Assembly: GCF_002217925.1 (NCBI RefSeq)
Contig: NZ_BCMF01000004.1
Location: 210,676-274,675 of the forward strand
Length of the DNA: 64,000 nucleotides
Reading direction: 5' to 3'
From: Secundilactobacillus mixtipabuli
GTDB taxonomy: Bacteria; Bacillota; Bacilli; Lactobacillales; Lactobacillaceae
In this document: positions 1 to 9,059 of the stretch, one piece after another
Layout of the letters: each line of letters begins with the position of its first letter
Numbering within the stretch: the stretch's first letter is position 1
Program-made: the position numbers and the translations under genes
Notes under the pieces: model-generated
Told to the model about the DNA's origin: nothing
Seen by the model: the letters and a program-made list of their open reading frames with translations, nothing else
Databases searched by the model: none

Positions 1-243
1 AAAGTTAAAGCCGTTTCCATTGATCACGTAAAACCAACTGACGCTAACGTTACAACCAATAAATGGACTATCTGGTCATATGAACATATGTATACCAAGG
101 GCCAACCAAACAAAGCAACCGCAGGCTTCTTAAAGTACATGAACAGTTCTAAGGTTCAAGGCAGCTTGGTTAAAAAGCTCGGTTATATCAGTATTCACGA
201 TATGAAAGTCACTAAGAACGCGAAGAACGTCGTTACAAAATAG
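1..243 (+). CDS. pstS: Phosphate-binding protein PstS, C-terminal fragment
   Basis: The window opens inside this gene. Eighty codons are readable in frame 1, ending at TAG 241-243. The tail contains IWSYEHMYTKG and AGFLKYMNSS, typical of the end of PstS-type periplasmic-binding-protein-like lipoproteins, which capture phosphate outside the membrane and pass it to PstCA. The N-terminal lipobox lies outside the window. The identification rests on these motifs and on the pstC-pstA-pstB-pstB-phoU genes that follow on the same strand. Confidence 0.85.
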   Translation, partial: KVKAVSIDHVKPTDANVTTNKWTIWSYEHMYTKGQPNKATAGFLKYMNSSKVQGSLVKKLGYISIHDMKVTKNAKNVVTK

Positions 244-264
244 TTTCATTTTAATAACCAAACT

Positions 265-306
265 AGCGGAAAATCGGGCGATGACTACTCGCCCTGATTT
301 TCCGCT
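265..306 (+). terminator. Intercistronic stem-loop between pstS and pstC
   Basis: AGCGGAAAATCGGGCG pairs with CGCCCTGATTTTCCGCT (one mismatch) around a short loop. No T tract follows, so it is more likely an mRNA-stabilising or attenuating hairpin that leaves pstS transcript more abundant than the membrane genes than a full terminator. The role is inferred. Confidence 0.6.
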
Positions 307-389
307 TAACTATGGCCCACCAGCACGAATTTTACCGTTCCTGCTGGCATTGAAACATGCGTCCTACATTAATGATTGGAGGATTTTAA

Positions 390-1313
390 ATGGATGAAAT
401 TCAAAAGAAATTAAACGCACCATCCAAGGCATCCCGTGAAGACGTTATTGGCCGAATCATTAGCTACACCTGTATTGCGGTGATCATCGCTCTCGTCGTC
501 AGTATTCTGTATTTTATTACTTCTCGCGGTATCGCCACGTTTACAACTAACCACGTTAGCCTGTGGCAATTTCTTACAGGCAAGCAGTGGAATCCTGGTA
601 CTTTAAGTGCTAATGGCCAACCGCAAGTCGGTGCATTACCCATGATTGTAACCTCGTTTAGTGTGACCATCTTGGCCGCCTTGGTAGCCACCCCATTTGC
701 AATTGCGGTTGCCCTTTTCATGACGGATATCGCGCCTAAGACCGGGGCCAAATTTCTGCAACCGGTGATCGAATTACTGGTTGGAATTCCATCCGTCGTT
801 TACGGGTTTATTGGTTTGACCGTAGTCGTCCCGTTTATTCGTCATCTGTTTGGTGGCACTGGTTCGGGTATTCTGGCTGGTACCATCGTGTTATTTGTCA
901 TGGTGCTACCGACGATTTCTTCATTAGCAGTAGACGCTTTGCGTGCAGTCCCCACCTATTTTCGTTCCGCATCCCTAGCGTTAGGTGCTACCCGGTTTCA
1001 AACCATCTATAAAGTTCTTTTGCGCGCTGCCATGCCACGTTTGCTCACGGCAGTCATCTTCGGGATGGCAAGAGCGTTTGGGGAAGCGTTAGCCGTCCAG
1101 ATGGTGATCGGTAACGCCGTGTTAATGCCTCATAATTTGGTAACGCCGACGTCAACATTGACCAGTCAGCTAACGACTAATATTGGTAACACCATTATGG
1201 GTACTCTTCCCAACAACGCGCTTTGGTCACTCGCTTTAATTCTGTTATTGATGTCCTTAGTATTCAATTTACTCATCCGCTACATCGGAAAACGAGGTGA
1301 AATTAAGTCATGA
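390..1313 (+). CDS. pstC: Phosphate ABC transporter permease PstC
   Basis: Integral membrane subunit of the high-affinity phosphate importer. The 307-residue product has a cytoplasmic N-terminus, a first membrane helix near residues 22-45 and a BPD_transp_1 domain with the EAA-type loop ARAFGEALAVQMVIG near the C-terminal third, which docks the ATPase. GGAGG sits about eight bases before the ATG. The stop overlaps the pstA start as ATGA, so the two permeases are translationally coupled. Length and order are those of Pst operons; low-phosphate control is expected from the family, but the operon promoter is outside the window. Confidence 0.95.
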   Translation: MDEIQKKLNAPSKASREDVIGRIISYTCIAVIIALVVSILYFITSRGIATFTTNHVSLWQFLTGKQWNPGTLSANGQPQVGALPMIVTSFSVTILAALVATPFAIAVALFMTDIAPKTGAKFLQPVIELLVGIPSVVYGFIGLTVVVPFIRHLFGGTGSGILAGTIVLFVMVLPTISSLAVDALRAVPTYFRSASLALGATRFQTIYKVLLRAAMPRLLTAVIFGMARAFGEALAVQMVIGNAVLMPHNLVTPTSTLTSQLTTNIGNTIMGTLPNNALWSLALILLLMSLVFNLLIRYIGKRGEIKS

Positions 1314-2197
1314 CCCCCAATCAAACAGATCGGATCGCCACTCAACTCATTAATTTTCTCGTTTTAATTGTTGTCTTAATTTTGCTCTTCTTACTCGGGG
1401 ATATTATTTTCAGTGGCTTTCCCCACGTCAGCTGGCACTTTCTAACTTCGCCATCCAGCTCATTTAGTGCCGGTGGCGGTATCCGTGACCAATTATTTAA
1501 CTCGCTTTACCTGCTAGTCTTAACACTCCTGATTTCGTTTCCTCTAGCGCTTGGCTCCGCCATTTATTTGTCAGAATACGCCGGTAATAATTGGCGGACC
1601 GGGCTCATTCGGACCGCTATCGAGGTTCTCAGCTCACTGCCTTCGGTTGTCGTTGGTTTGTTTGGCTACCTGTTGTTCGTGATTAGCTTTCACATCGGCT
1701 TTTCCATTCTTTCAGGTGCCATTGCGTTAACTTTTTTCAATCTCCCCCTGCTCGTTCGGAGCATTGAAGGCTCATTACACGCTGTACCAGATAGTCAACG
1801 TGAGGCAGGGATCGCACTTGGCCTATCCAACTGGCGAACCATTCGGGGCATTATCTTACCCGCTGCTCTACCGGGCATTCTAACCGGTATCATTCTTAGT
1901 GCCGGACGGGTATTTGGTGAAGCCGCAGCCCTCATCTATACGGCTGGTCAAAGTGCGCCAATTCTGAATTATGCAGATTGGAATCCCACCGATGGGAGTA
2001 GTTTCCTCAATCCAATGCGGCCTGCCGAAACATTAGCCGTCCATATCTGGAAAGTCAACACTGAAGGTGTTACTCCCGACGCTGTCAGCGTTTCAGCCGG
2101 TGCCTCAGCTGTGTTGATCATCGTCATTCTAATTTTTAACTTTGGTGCTAGAGCCATTGGGAATCATCTGTATAAAAAAATGACTGGAGGAAAGTAA
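1310..2197 (+). CDS. pstA: Phosphate ABC transporter permease PstA
   Basis: Second permease of the Pst importer, 295 residues, with an N-terminal membrane helix near residues 15-35, several further helices and the coupling-loop motif SAGRVFGEAAALIYTAG. It starts in the 4-base ATGA overlap with pstC and ends five bases before pstB-1; GGAGGAAAG near its 3' end serves the next gene. PstC and PstA form the membrane channel through which phosphate released by PstS passes. Confidence 0.95.
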   Translation: MTPNQTDRIATQLINFLVLIVVLILLFLLGDIIFSGFPHVSWHFLTSPSSSFSAGGGIRDQLFNSLYLLVLTLLISFPLALGSAIYLSEYAGNNWRTGLIRTAIEVLSSLPSVVVGLFGYLLFVISFHIGFSILSGAIALTFFNLPLLVRSIEGSLHAVPDSQREAGIALGLSNWRTIRGIILPAALPGILTGIILSAGRVFGEAAALIYTAGQSAPILNYADWNPTDGSSFLNPMRPAETLAVHIWKVNTEGVTPDAVSVSAGASAVLIIVILIFNFGARAIGNHLYKKMTGGK

Positions 2198-2202
2198 CCG
2201 TT

Positions 2203-3003
2203 ATGGAAGCCTACGATTTGAATCAAACTCACATTATCATCCCTCCTGAAGAAATTGCCTTGTCCACCAAACAGTTACAGGTTTATTACGGGCATAACCA
2301 GCAACCTTCCATGACCAATGCTAGCCTGAGTTTCCCCCGCTTTCAAATTACGGCACTGATTGGCGCATCAGGGTCGGGTAAATCAACTTATTTACGTGCC
2401 CTTAATCGAATGAATGACCGCATTGCCCGAGTAGACGGTGAAATTAGGTATCGGGGCACTAATATCAATAGTCCTAAAGTCAACGTGTATGAAGTACGTA
2501 AGCACATCGGTATGGTGTTTCAAAAGCCCAATCCCTTCGCAAAATCAATTTCTGAAAATATTACCTTTGCGCTTAAAGCAGCCGGCATTACCAACCGGCA
2601 AGAGTTAAGTAACCGGGTAGAAACCAGTCTGAAAGAAGCTGCTTTATGGGATGAGGTCAAAGACAGCCTTAATAAAAGTGCACTTTCTTTATCAGGCGGA
2701 CAACAGCAACGACTGTGCATCGCTAGGGCGATTGCGATGAAACCCGATATTCTCTTACTAGACGAACCCGCCAGCGCACTGGATCCCATTTCGACTACCA
2801 AGCTAGAGGTCACGTTAAAGGAGCTCACTAAAAAATATACCATTATCATTGTGACTCATAACATGGAACAAGCCTCCAGGATCAGTACTTACACGGCGTT
2901 CTTTCATTTAGGTCACGTCCTCGAATATGATCAAACGGAAAAGATTTTTCAAACCCCCGAGATACAAGCCACACATGATTACGTCACCGGTAACTTTGGT
3001 TAA
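2203..3003 (+). CDS. pstB: Phosphate ABC transporter ATPase PstB (copy 1)
   Basis: Cytoplasmic ATPase of the Pst importer. Walker A GASGSGKS is at residues 54-61, the ABC signature LSGGQQQR at 163-170 and Walker B LLLDEP near 184-189, followed by a switch histidine in VTHNMEQASR. The 266-residue length and the FQKPNPF Q-loop are PstB-specific. It is followed 18 bases later by a second pstB. Tandem pstB genes are common in Lactobacillales; the two differ clearly in sequence, so this is an old paralogue pair rather than a recent duplication. Confidence 0.95.
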   Translation: MEAYDLNQTHIIIPPEEIALSTKQLQVYYGHNQQPSMTNASLSFPRFQITALIGASGSGKSTYLRALNRMNDRIARVDGEIRYRGTNINSPKVNVYEVRKHIGMVFQKPNPFAKSISENITFALKAAGITNRQELSNRVETSLKEAALWDEVKDSLNKSALSLSGGQQQRLCIARAIAMKPDILLLDEPASALDPISTTKLEVTLKELTKKYTIIIVTHNMEQASRISTYTAFFHLGHVLEYDQTEKIFQTPEIQATHDYVTGNFG

Positions 3004-3021
3004 GGAAAGGATGAACCGCTT

Positions 3022-3777
3022 ATGACTGTCATTCTCGAAACAAAAGATGTTCATCTCGCCTACGGTCAAAAAGAAGCACTTCACGGCATTGATTTGAGCT
3101 TTGCTGACAACAGCATTACGGCACTGATTGGACCGTCTGGCTGTGGAAAATCAACCTTTCTGCGTTGTCTAAATCGCATGAACGATTTAATTCCAGACAC
3201 CACGATTACGGGCAGTTTTCAATTTCATCAACAAGACATCTACGCACCAACAACCAACCTCGTCGAATTGCGCAAAAAAATCGGCATGGTTTTTCAGCAG
3301 CCTAACCCCTTCCCGTTCTCCGTTTACGATAACGTTACTTATGGCTTAAAACTGACTGGTCAAACTGACCGCCGTTTTTTAGATGAACAAGTGGAACGTG
3401 CGCTTAAACAAGCTGCCGTTTGGAACGAAGTAAAGGACGATCTCGATAAAAACGCCATGTCGTTTTCGGGTGGTCAGCAACAACGCATTTGCATTGCGCG
3501 ATTATTAGCCGTTCAACCCGACATTATTTTGTTAGATGAACCCACAAGTGCGCTGGATCCAATTTCCAGCGCCCAGATCGAATCAACGTTGATGACATTA
3601 AAAAAAGACTACTGCATTATTATCGTGACCCATAATCTGCAACAAGCTTCAAGAATCGCCGACCAAACAGCTTTCATGTTAAACGGCGATCTTATTGAAT
3701 TTGACCTTACCTCAAAGATGTTCACACAGCCCGCCCAACAGGCCACTAGTGACTACCTCAATGGGAAATTCGGTTAG
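3022..3777 (+). CDS. pstB: Phosphate ABC transporter ATPase PstB (copy 2)
   Basis: Second PstB-type ATPase, 251 residues. Walker [10 protein letters not shown] is at residues 37-45, the Q-loop FQQPNPF near 91-97, the signature FSGGQQQR at 148-155 (F replacing the usual L) and Walker B IILLDEP near 168-174. It probably forms a heterodimer with, or substitutes for, copy 1 below PstCA. An AGGAG-type ribosome site overlaps its 3' end and serves phoU, 13 bases downstream. Confidence 0.94.
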   Translation: MTVILETKDVHLAYGQKEALHGIDLSFADNSITALIGPSGCGKSTFLRCLNRMNDLIPDTTITGSFQFHQQDIYAPTTNLVELRKKIGMVFQQPNPFPFSVYDNVTYGLKLTGQTDRRFLDEQVERALKQAAVWNEVKDDLDKNAMSFSGGQQQRICIARLLAVQPDIILLDEPTSALDPISSAQIESTLMTLKKDYCIIIVTHNLQQASRIADQTAFMLNGDLIEFDLTSKMFTQPAQQATSDYLNGKFG

Positions 3778-3790
3778 GAGTGAAAAGTGA

Positions 3791-4468
3791 ATGAATAATA
3801 TTTTTACAACTGAACTAAAAAAATTGTATACCGTTTTTAAGCAAATGGGTGATGCTGTAAGCGGCCAAATCGAACAAGCAACTGAATCCTACATTAACCA
3901 TGACAAGGACGCTGCTCAAGCCCTGATTCAACAAGATAATTCAATTAATGGTAATGAAGTTGACCTTGAAAAGCAGGCTCTCACCCTCATGACGCTGCAA
4001 CAACCAGTGGCTGACGATTTTCGAAATGTGATCACGATTTTAAAAGCTAGTTCGGATCTAGAACGAATTGGGGACCATGCCACGGGCATCGCTTTAGAAA
4101 CTATTCGGGTAAAAGGCTCTCACCGAAATAAAGACGTCGAAAACGAAATCGCGTCCCTAACCAACATGATTCGTAACATGTTAAAAGAAGCTTTAGCCGC
4201 ATTCCAAAGTATCGATATGGAACAGGCTCAAACCGTTGCCAACCAGGATCAGGATGTTGATGCTAAATTTGATAAAATCAGAAGTAACATCACCGCTGCA
4301 ATCAAAAACGATCCAGCAGTAGCAGAAGCCGGTGCCAGTTATCTCATGGTCACTAAACTACTAGAACGGATTGGGGATCGCATCGTGAATTTGGCTGAGG
4401 AAATGGTCTATAATCAAACCGGCGAAATCGTCGAACTTAATCAAGGCCGCTTGCATCCAAATGACTAA
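3791..4468 (+). CDS. phoU: Phosphate transport regulator PhoU
   Basis: 225-residue, all-helical cytoplasmic protein built of two PhoU repeats. Each carries the acidic metal-binding motif: SSDLERIGDHATG in the first and TKLLERIGDRIVN in the second. PhoU connects Pst transporter activity with two-component phosphate signalling and limits phosphate influx. It is the last gene of the pst operon. No two-component genes are visible in the window. Confidence 0.94.
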   Translation: MNNIFTTELKKLYTVFKQMGDAVSGQIEQATESYINHDKDAAQALIQQDNSINGNEVDLEKQALTLMTLQQPVADDFRNVITILKASSDLERIGDHATGIALETIRVKGSHRNKDVENEIASLTNMIRNMLKEALAAFQSIDMEQAQTVANQDQDVDAKFDKIRSNITAAIKNDPAVAEAGASYLMVTKLLERIGDRIVNLAEEMVYNQTGEIVELNQGRLHPND

Positions 4469-4778
4469 TCAGTCATTTGCTTCAAAGACCCATAAAATCA
4501 TGATTTCCTCAAATAACAAAAAAAGTTTCAATTATTTTCTCTATGCTATAACCAACGGGGGAGTAACGATTGGACGTCTAAATTTCGATGAATTACTAGA
4601 CAATTTCAAATAATTCGAAGTTAAGCCCTTGCTATTCCCACCAATAGCTGGTAAGCTTACAACTAATGTATTTAATACTTCGAAATTTTGGTACGACGTT
4701 CGTAAGAATGACTTCCCCGATTTCTAAAGTTTCAGATACACAAATATATTGCGCTATGCGCTCGGAGGTTTCACTCTT
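4469..4778 (+). promoter_or_regulatory. Intergenic region with long cold-shock 5' leader
   Basis: No gene fits these 310 bases. A plausible promoter ends in GCTATAAC near 4550-4557, which leaves a leader of roughly 220 bases before the csp start. Within the leader AAATTTCGA (about 4579) can pair with TTCGAAATTT (about 4677), and ACGTC can pair with GACGT-type bases nearby. Long structured leaders are the known thermosensing and cold-stability elements of csp mRNAs. That this one acts so is inference; the promoter is weakly defined. Confidence 0.45.
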
Positions 4779-4979
4779 ATGGAACAAGGTACTGTAAAAT
4801 GGTTTAACGGCGACAAAGGTTTTGGCTTTATTACTTTGGAAAACGGCTCAGACGTTTTCGTTCACTTCTCAGCTATCAATGCTGATGGTTACAAGACTCT
4901 TGAAGAAGGTCAACATGTAACCTTAGACGTAGAACAAGGCGACCGCGGCCCACAAGCAGCCAACGTTACTGTTGCTTAA
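4779..4979 (+). CDS. cspA: Cold-shock protein (CspA family)
   Basis: 66-residue single cold-shock (OB-fold) domain, an RNA chaperone that melts mRNA secondary structure. RNP1 is GFGFI inside KGFGFITLE and RNP2 is VFVHF. The ATG at 4779 was chosen because GGAGG lies ten bases upstream and the product then begins [11 protein letters not shown], the canonical Csp start; a TTG 30 bases earlier would add a non-conserved extension. It is monocistronic between a long leader and a strong terminator. Confidence 0.95.
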   Translation: MEQGTVKWFNGDKGFGFITLENGSDVFVHFSAINADGYKTLEEGQHVTLDVEQGDRGPQAANVTVA

Positions 4980-4997
4980 TTCGTTTAAGTAATTAGA

Positions 4998-5032
4998 AGA
5001 ACCCACCGACTAAGTCGATGGGTTCTTTTTTT
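4998..5032 (+). terminator. Rho-independent terminator of csp
   Basis: AGAACCCACCGAC pairs with GTCGATGGGTTCT (one mismatch), followed by a run of seven Ts. Confidence 0.9.
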
Positions 5033-5095
5033 ATTCCAAAAACGAGCCGCTCTGATGTGGCGTCTCGGGATCCGTCATTTAAAATAATGAATTTC

Positions 5096-5145
5096 AAAAC
5101 AACAAAAGCAGGTAGTCGCTGACAAAATAGCGACGACCTGCTTTT
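5096..5145 (-). terminator. Terminator of luxS
   Basis: AAAAGCAGGTAGTCGCT pairs with AGCGACGACCTGCTTTT with one mismatch. On the minus strand the stem is followed by TTTTGTTGTTTT. It lies directly after the luxS stop. Confidence 0.85.
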
Positions 5146-5170
5146 AAAACTTACCGAGTAATTTAACTCA

Positions 5171-5644
5171 CTAGATCACGTTACGGTTAAATGGATCATC
5201 GCTAATTCCTTTTGCAAGAATGTCGCGAGACCACTGCTTAGCAGAGAATAATGAGTGATCGCGGTAGTTACCGCAACTGGTGATATCAGTTCCGGGAACA
5301 TCTTCCCACTTAATCTCATTGGCGATTTGTTCTAAGGAACTCTTTAATGCTTTAGCAACTTCAGTGGTTGTAGGTTCGCCCCACATGATGAGGTGAAACC
5401 CTGTCCGGCAACCAAATGGTGAACAGTCGATAACGCCGTCCATCCGGTCACGAAGCAAACCAGCTAATAAATGTTCGATAGTGTGTAAGCCAGCCGTTGG
5501 AATCGCGTTCTCGTTCGGTTGAACTAACCGTAAATCAAAGTTCGTAATGGCATCGCCCTTTGGTCCCTTTTCTACCGTAATTAAACGAACATAAGGTGCT
5601 TTAACCTTTGTATGATCCAGCTGAAAACTTTCTACTTTTGCCAT
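5171..5644 (-). CDS. luxS: S-ribosylhomocysteine lyase LuxS
   Basis: Converts S-ribosylhomocysteine to homocysteine and DPD, the precursor of autoinducer-2, in the activated methyl cycle. The 157-residue protein carries the metal ligands H54 and H58 in HTIEH, catalytic E57 in the same motif, and the third ligand C124 in ITSCGNY; C79 in FGCRTG is the conserved catalytic cysteine. AGGAGG lies just upstream of the ATG. Monocistronic; the usual pfs partner is not adjacent. Confidence 0.97.
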   Translation of the reverse strand: MAKVESFQLDHTKVKAPYVRLITVEKGPKGDAITNFDLRLVQPNENAIPTAGLHTIEHLLAGLLRDRMDGVIDCSPFGCRTGFHLIMWGEPTTTEVAKALKSSLEQIANEIKWEDVPGTDITSCGNYRDHSLFSAKQWSRDILAKGISDDPFNRNVI

Positions 5645-5707
5645 GAAAATCCTCCTCGAAATTTAAATCTGTACAATAATCATTATAACGCTGATTAATA
5701 AGTGATG

Positions 5708-6493
5708 TTATTCGTAAAGATCAGGTCGGCGATCAGCAAAAACCGGCATGAAACCGCGCGCTTCATCCGTCTCAGAAATATCAATCGTAACCGTTTTTAA
5801 CGTTTCTTCACTACCAAGGGTCAAAAGTTCATTCCCAAGCGGATCGATGACCACTGAATTACCGCCAAAGTCATTATCGGGGTCCGCGCCCACTCGGTTC
5901 ACGGCAACGACAAAGCACTGGTTTTCAATTGCGCGAGCAGCTAATAACCTCTTCCACTGCGGGATTCGAGACGTTGGCCATTCTGCCGGCACAAAAATGA
6001 TTCGGCTATCTGACAAAGAAAGTGTTCGCAACCATTCTGGGAACCGAATATCATAGCAAATCACACTTGTTGCTGGCGTCCCCTTTACCTCAAACCGGTT
6101 CTTTTGGTTACCAGCAGCCAAAAAATCATCTTCATGCATGAGGCCAAATAAATGCACTTTATCGTAAGTTGTCAGTAATTGGCCATTTTCGTCAAAAACG
6201 TACGTGGTGTTAAAAAATTGCTGGTGCCGTTTTGTGGCGACGGACCCAGCGTGAATCATGATATGATACTTCTTTGCTAGACTCTGACAAAGTTTCTTCG
6301 TCTCTGCTCCATCCGCGTCAGCAATATCATCAAAACGGGTAAGATCATAACCTGTGTTCCACATTTCTGGGAAAACAACGATATCCGCCTGTTCGTTTGC
6401 GGCTTGTGCAACAAACGACTCGATTCTAGCAAAATTTGCTGCCTGTTGACCAAAGTGAATGTCCATTTGTGCTAATGAAATTGTAATTTTCAT
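5708..6493 (-). CDS. Carbon-nitrogen hydrolase (omega-amidase-like nitrilase family)
   Basis: 261-residue member of the nitrilase superfamily. The catalytic triad is visible: E43 in FPEMWN, K112 in DKVHLF and C146 in VICYDIRFPE. The sequence resembles the YafV/MtnU group, which deaminates 2-oxoglutaramate or 2-oxosuccinamate produced by transamination in methionine salvage and glutamine metabolism. The neighbouring luxS (methyl cycle) is in the same direction, with about 60 bases between them, fitting a sulphur-amino-acid link, but the substrate is inferred. Confidence 0.85.
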   Translation of the reverse strand: MKITISLAQMDIHFGQQAANFARIESFVAQAANEQADIVVFPEMWNTGYDLTRFDDIADADGAETKKLCQSLAKKYHIMIHAGSVATKRHQQFFNTTYVFDENGQLLTTYDKVHLFGLMHEDDFLAAGNQKNRFEVKGTPATSVICYDIRFPEWLRTLSLSDSRIIFVPAEWPTSRIPQWKRLLAARAIENQCFVVAVNRVGADPDNDFGGNSVVIDPLGNELLTLGSEETLKTVTIDISETDEARGFMPVFADRRPDLYE

Positions 6494-6650
6494 ACCAACG
6501 CCTCCATATTTGTTTATTAGTATAGACCTGATGCCTTCACTATCAACGTAAAATTAGAATTTAATTAAATTTATTAAAAATTTTTCCCGGTTGCACATCA
6601 GTCCTTTTTCCGTCACAATGAGGGAAATTATGGATAAAGGGGTAGTCATT

Positions 6651-7292
6651 ATGGACTCATTCACGGTTTACCTGGTGCGTCATGGGAGTACACGATTAAA
6701 CGGTTTTAATCGTATGCAAGGCTGGATCGACTCAGATCTATCTGATGAGGGAATTAAGCAGGCAAAAGAAGCTGCTGACCGGTTGCAGGGTATCACTTTT
6801 ACACGGGCTTTTTCTTCGGACCTTGGTCGGGCGGTCAATACCCGTGATATTATTTTGAGCCAGTTCCAGCAAACGCCTCAAGAAGTTGCCCAACTACCAG
6901 AATTTCGTGAAGTTAACTTTGGCTTTTTCGAAGGCCTGAACTCCGACGATATTTGGGCTGGCATTGCGGCACCGTACGGAAAGCATAGCCAAGCTGACCT
7001 CATGGCGATTGGCGGTCTTAAAGAGGCCCGCGACGCGATGAAGCACAGTGACCCCTCACACACTGCGGAGGACTATGATGAGGTGTTAACGCGCATTAAA
7101 ATGGGGTTCAGCGTGCTACGGGAGCACTGTGTGAGCAGTGAAACCATCCTGCTTGTGAGTCACGGGACGTTAATTCGCACAATTATTGATTACCTGGGCG
7201 TGGATACCACGGGCAACTACCCTGAAAATGGCGGCATTAGTCAATTAACCGTCTATCCGGACCAAGTTGTCGTTGAAGCTTATAACCAATAA
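6651..7292 (+). CDS. Histidine phosphatase family protein (phosphoglycerate mutase-like)
   Basis: 213-residue histidine-phosphatase-fold protein. The phosphohistidine motif is YLVRHGST near the N-terminus, with the second catalytic histidine in LLVSHGTLIRT. ATG 6651 was preferred because AAAGGGG lies eight bases upstream; an upstream TTG or ATG would add residues with no family match. The family covers cofactor-dependent mutases and broad phosphatases such as GpmB and CobC. The NGFNRMQGWIDSDLS motif and short length suggest a phosphatase rather than the glycolytic enzyme. Monocistronic. Confidence 0.85.
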   Translation: MDSFTVYLVRHGSTRLNGFNRMQGWIDSDLSDEGIKQAKEAADRLQGITFTRAFSSDLGRAVNTRDIILSQFQQTPQEVAQLPEFREVNFGFFEGLNSDDIWAGIAAPYGKHSQADLMAIGGLKEARDAMKHSDPSHTAEDYDEVLTRIKMGFSVLREHCVSSETILLVSHGTLIRTIIDYLGVDTTGNYPENGGISQLTVYPDQVVVEAYNQ

Positions 7293-7327
7293 TGAAAATC
7301 ATTTTCAATTAAAAATCGCATACCATG

Positions 7328-7358
7328 GGATTCCGGCCGACTGCTGGAATCCTTTTTT
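7328..7358 (+). terminator. Terminator after the histidine phosphatase gene
   Basis: GGATTCC pairs with GGAATCC across a GC-rich loop, followed by six Ts. Confidence 0.85.
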
Positions 7359-7367
7359 GCTTTTGCT

Positions 7368-7381
7368 TGAAAACGGTTTCA
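7368..7381 (+). promoter_or_regulatory. cre site (CcpA operator) in the ackA promoter
   Basis: TGAAAACGGTTTCA fits the consensus TGWAANCGNTNWCA at every position. It overlaps a TTGAAA -35 box (7367-7372) whose -10 would be TAAACT (7390-7395, spacing 17). If the promoter is instead TATGCT at 7402-7407, the site lies just upstream of the -35 region, as in the CcpA-activated ackA of Bacillus. The sequence alone does not decide between repression and activation. Confidence 0.75.
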
Positions 7382-7438
7382 TTCTCCGCTAAACTAGACT
7401 TATGCTTAGTTTATAGAAAACAATGAGGTGGGAATATC

Positions 7439-8629
7439 ATGACAAAAATTTTAGCAGTCAACGCAGGTAGTTCAACTTTAAAGTGGAAACTATTTTCGAT
7501 GCCAGAAGAAACGGTGATCGCTTCAGGTTTGGTCGATCGTTTGAACTTGCCCGGTTCAGTCTTTACCGTTAAGCGGCCCGATGCCGACAAGTACGAAGTG
7601 ACCCAGGATAATATCGATTATCGTTTGGCAGCTGCAATGGTCCTTTCCCACTTAAAAGACGCGGGAATCGTTAAACACTTGCACGAAATTGCGGGGATTG
7701 GTCATCGGGTTGTAGCTGGCGGTGAAGTGTTCTCGGATTCAGCCGTAGTGGACGACACCACGCTGAAACAGATTCACGAGCTGTCACAATATGCCCCGCT
7801 ACACAATCCAATCGAAGCACAGTACATCGAAATTTTTCAGCAATTACTGCCAAATGTGCCTCAAGTCGCCGTTTTTGATACCGCACTCTATACTGATATG
7901 CCGAAAATCAATGCACTTTACCCAATTCCTTACGAGTACTATAAAAAATACGGTGCTCGCAAGTACGGTGCCCATGGTACCAGCCATCGTTACGTCTCAA
8001 AGCGAGCTGCTGAACTGCTGGGCAAGCCCCTCTCAGATTTAAAATTAATCACGCTTCATTTGGGTTCCGGTTCTTCCATCTCGGCTTTTGACCACGGTAA
8101 GGTTGTGGATACTTCCATGGGCTTCACACCATTGGCTGGTGTCATGATGGCCACCCGTTCAGGAGATATCGACCCATCGCTGGTCACCTTCTTAGCTGAA
8201 AAAATGGGTCTTAAAATGAGCGATATGATTGATATTTTGAATCAAAAATCCGGTCTTTTGGGAATTTCCCAACTGTCACCAGATCAACGTGATTTGGAAG
8301 CTGCTCAAGAGACGAATCCCCAGGCCAAATTAGCGCTAGATATGTATGCCAACCGGATCGTTCGTTACATCGGTTCATACATCGCTGAATTAAACGGTCT
8401 GGATGCGCTGATTTTTACCGCCGGCTCCGGCGAAAACGGCATCGACATGCGGCAAAAGATTGTCGATCAGTTAAGCTACTTTGGCATTCAAATCGACCAT
8501 GACCGTAATCAGGTTCGTGGCAAAGAACAGGTTATCAGTCCAGATGGCGCACCAGTGACCGTCATGGTGGTCCCAACTAATGAAGAGTTGATGATTGTTC
8601 GTGATGTTCAACGATTGACGCAGAAATAA
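7439..8629 (+). CDS. ackA: Acetate kinase AckA
   Basis: Interconverts acetyl-phosphate plus ADP and acetate plus ATP, the energy-yielding end of the phosphoketolase pathway. The 396-residue length is normal. Family motifs are present: KILAVNAGSSTLKWK at the N-terminus, the HGTSHRYV block, LHLGSGSSISA and GFTPLAGVMMATRSGDIDP. A good GAGGTGGG ribosome site precedes the ATG, and the gene stands alone between two terminators. It ties to the pentose genes downstream because pentose catabolism by phosphoketolase supplies its substrate. Confidence 0.97.
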   Translation: MTKILAVNAGSSTLKWKLFSMPEETVIASGLVDRLNLPGSVFTVKRPDADKYEVTQDNIDYRLAAAMVLSHLKDAGIVKHLHEIAGIGHRVVAGGEVFSDSAVVDDTTLKQIHELSQYAPLHNPIEAQYIEIFQQLLPNVPQVAVFDTALYTDMPKINALYPIPYEYYKKYGARKYGAHGTSHRYVSKRAAELLGKPLSDLKLITLHLGSGSSISAFDHGKVVDTSMGFTPLAGVMMATRSGDIDPSLVTFLAEKMGLKMSDMIDILNQKSGLLGISQLSPDQRDLEAAQETNPQAKLALDMYANRIVRYIGSYIAELNGLDALIFTAGSGENGIDMRQKIVDQLSYFGIQIDHDRNQVRGKEQVISPDGAPVTVMVVPTNEELMIVRDVQRLTQK

Positions 8630-8635
8630 GATGAC

Positions 8636-8681
8636 AAAATGACGTTAGGTTTTCGATTGATAAAGTCCGACGTCATTTTTT
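8636..8681 (+). terminator. Terminator of ackA
   Basis: AAAATGACGT pairs with ACGTCATTTT, with a partly paired interior, followed by Ts. Confidence 0.8.
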
Positions 8682-9059
8682 GTGCAAAGTCGTGATTCTC
8701 ACCATTTTCCAGATGCCTAAATCTCTTTTTTAAATGTTAAAAAGTCTTGCGTAATCATTCATACACGCTATCCCATTTTTTTGATATTTTGGCAAAAAAT
8801 AGAGAACCTTGCTGATGATCGCCTGAATTATATTTGCAGCGTCTCAATCACCCGTAAAATCCCTATTTAATCAGCTTTCACAGCCGTCAATGATAGTGAA
8901 AATTCAACCCGTAACTAACAAGCTATCTTTGGCCAGAAAACAGCGAATTAACTGCTTGTCATGCTCAAATCCAACCTTTAAAATAAAGGTGATCACAAGT
9001 ATGATTTTTGAAAATTTCAATTAGATAGACTTTGAATTTTACAAAAGGGGGAGATTCAC
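8682..9059 (+). promoter_or_regulatory. Gene-free region with promoter of the LPxTG lectin gene
   Basis: No coding frame or strong repeat is visible in most of this 378-base AT-rich stretch. A clear promoter is TTGTCA (8956-8961), 17 bases, TAAAAT (8979-8984), giving a leader of about 70 bases. GGGGGAG lies a few bases before the start codon. Confidence 0.6.

Noticed and set aside
2203..3777. Recent tandem duplication of pstB
   Set aside because: The two ATPases differ throughout, including the signature motif; tandem pstB genes are ordinary in Lactobacillales.
4749..4778. Upstream TTG start extending the cold-shock protein by 10 residues
   Set aside because: The extension would cover the ribosome site and is not part of any Csp family member.
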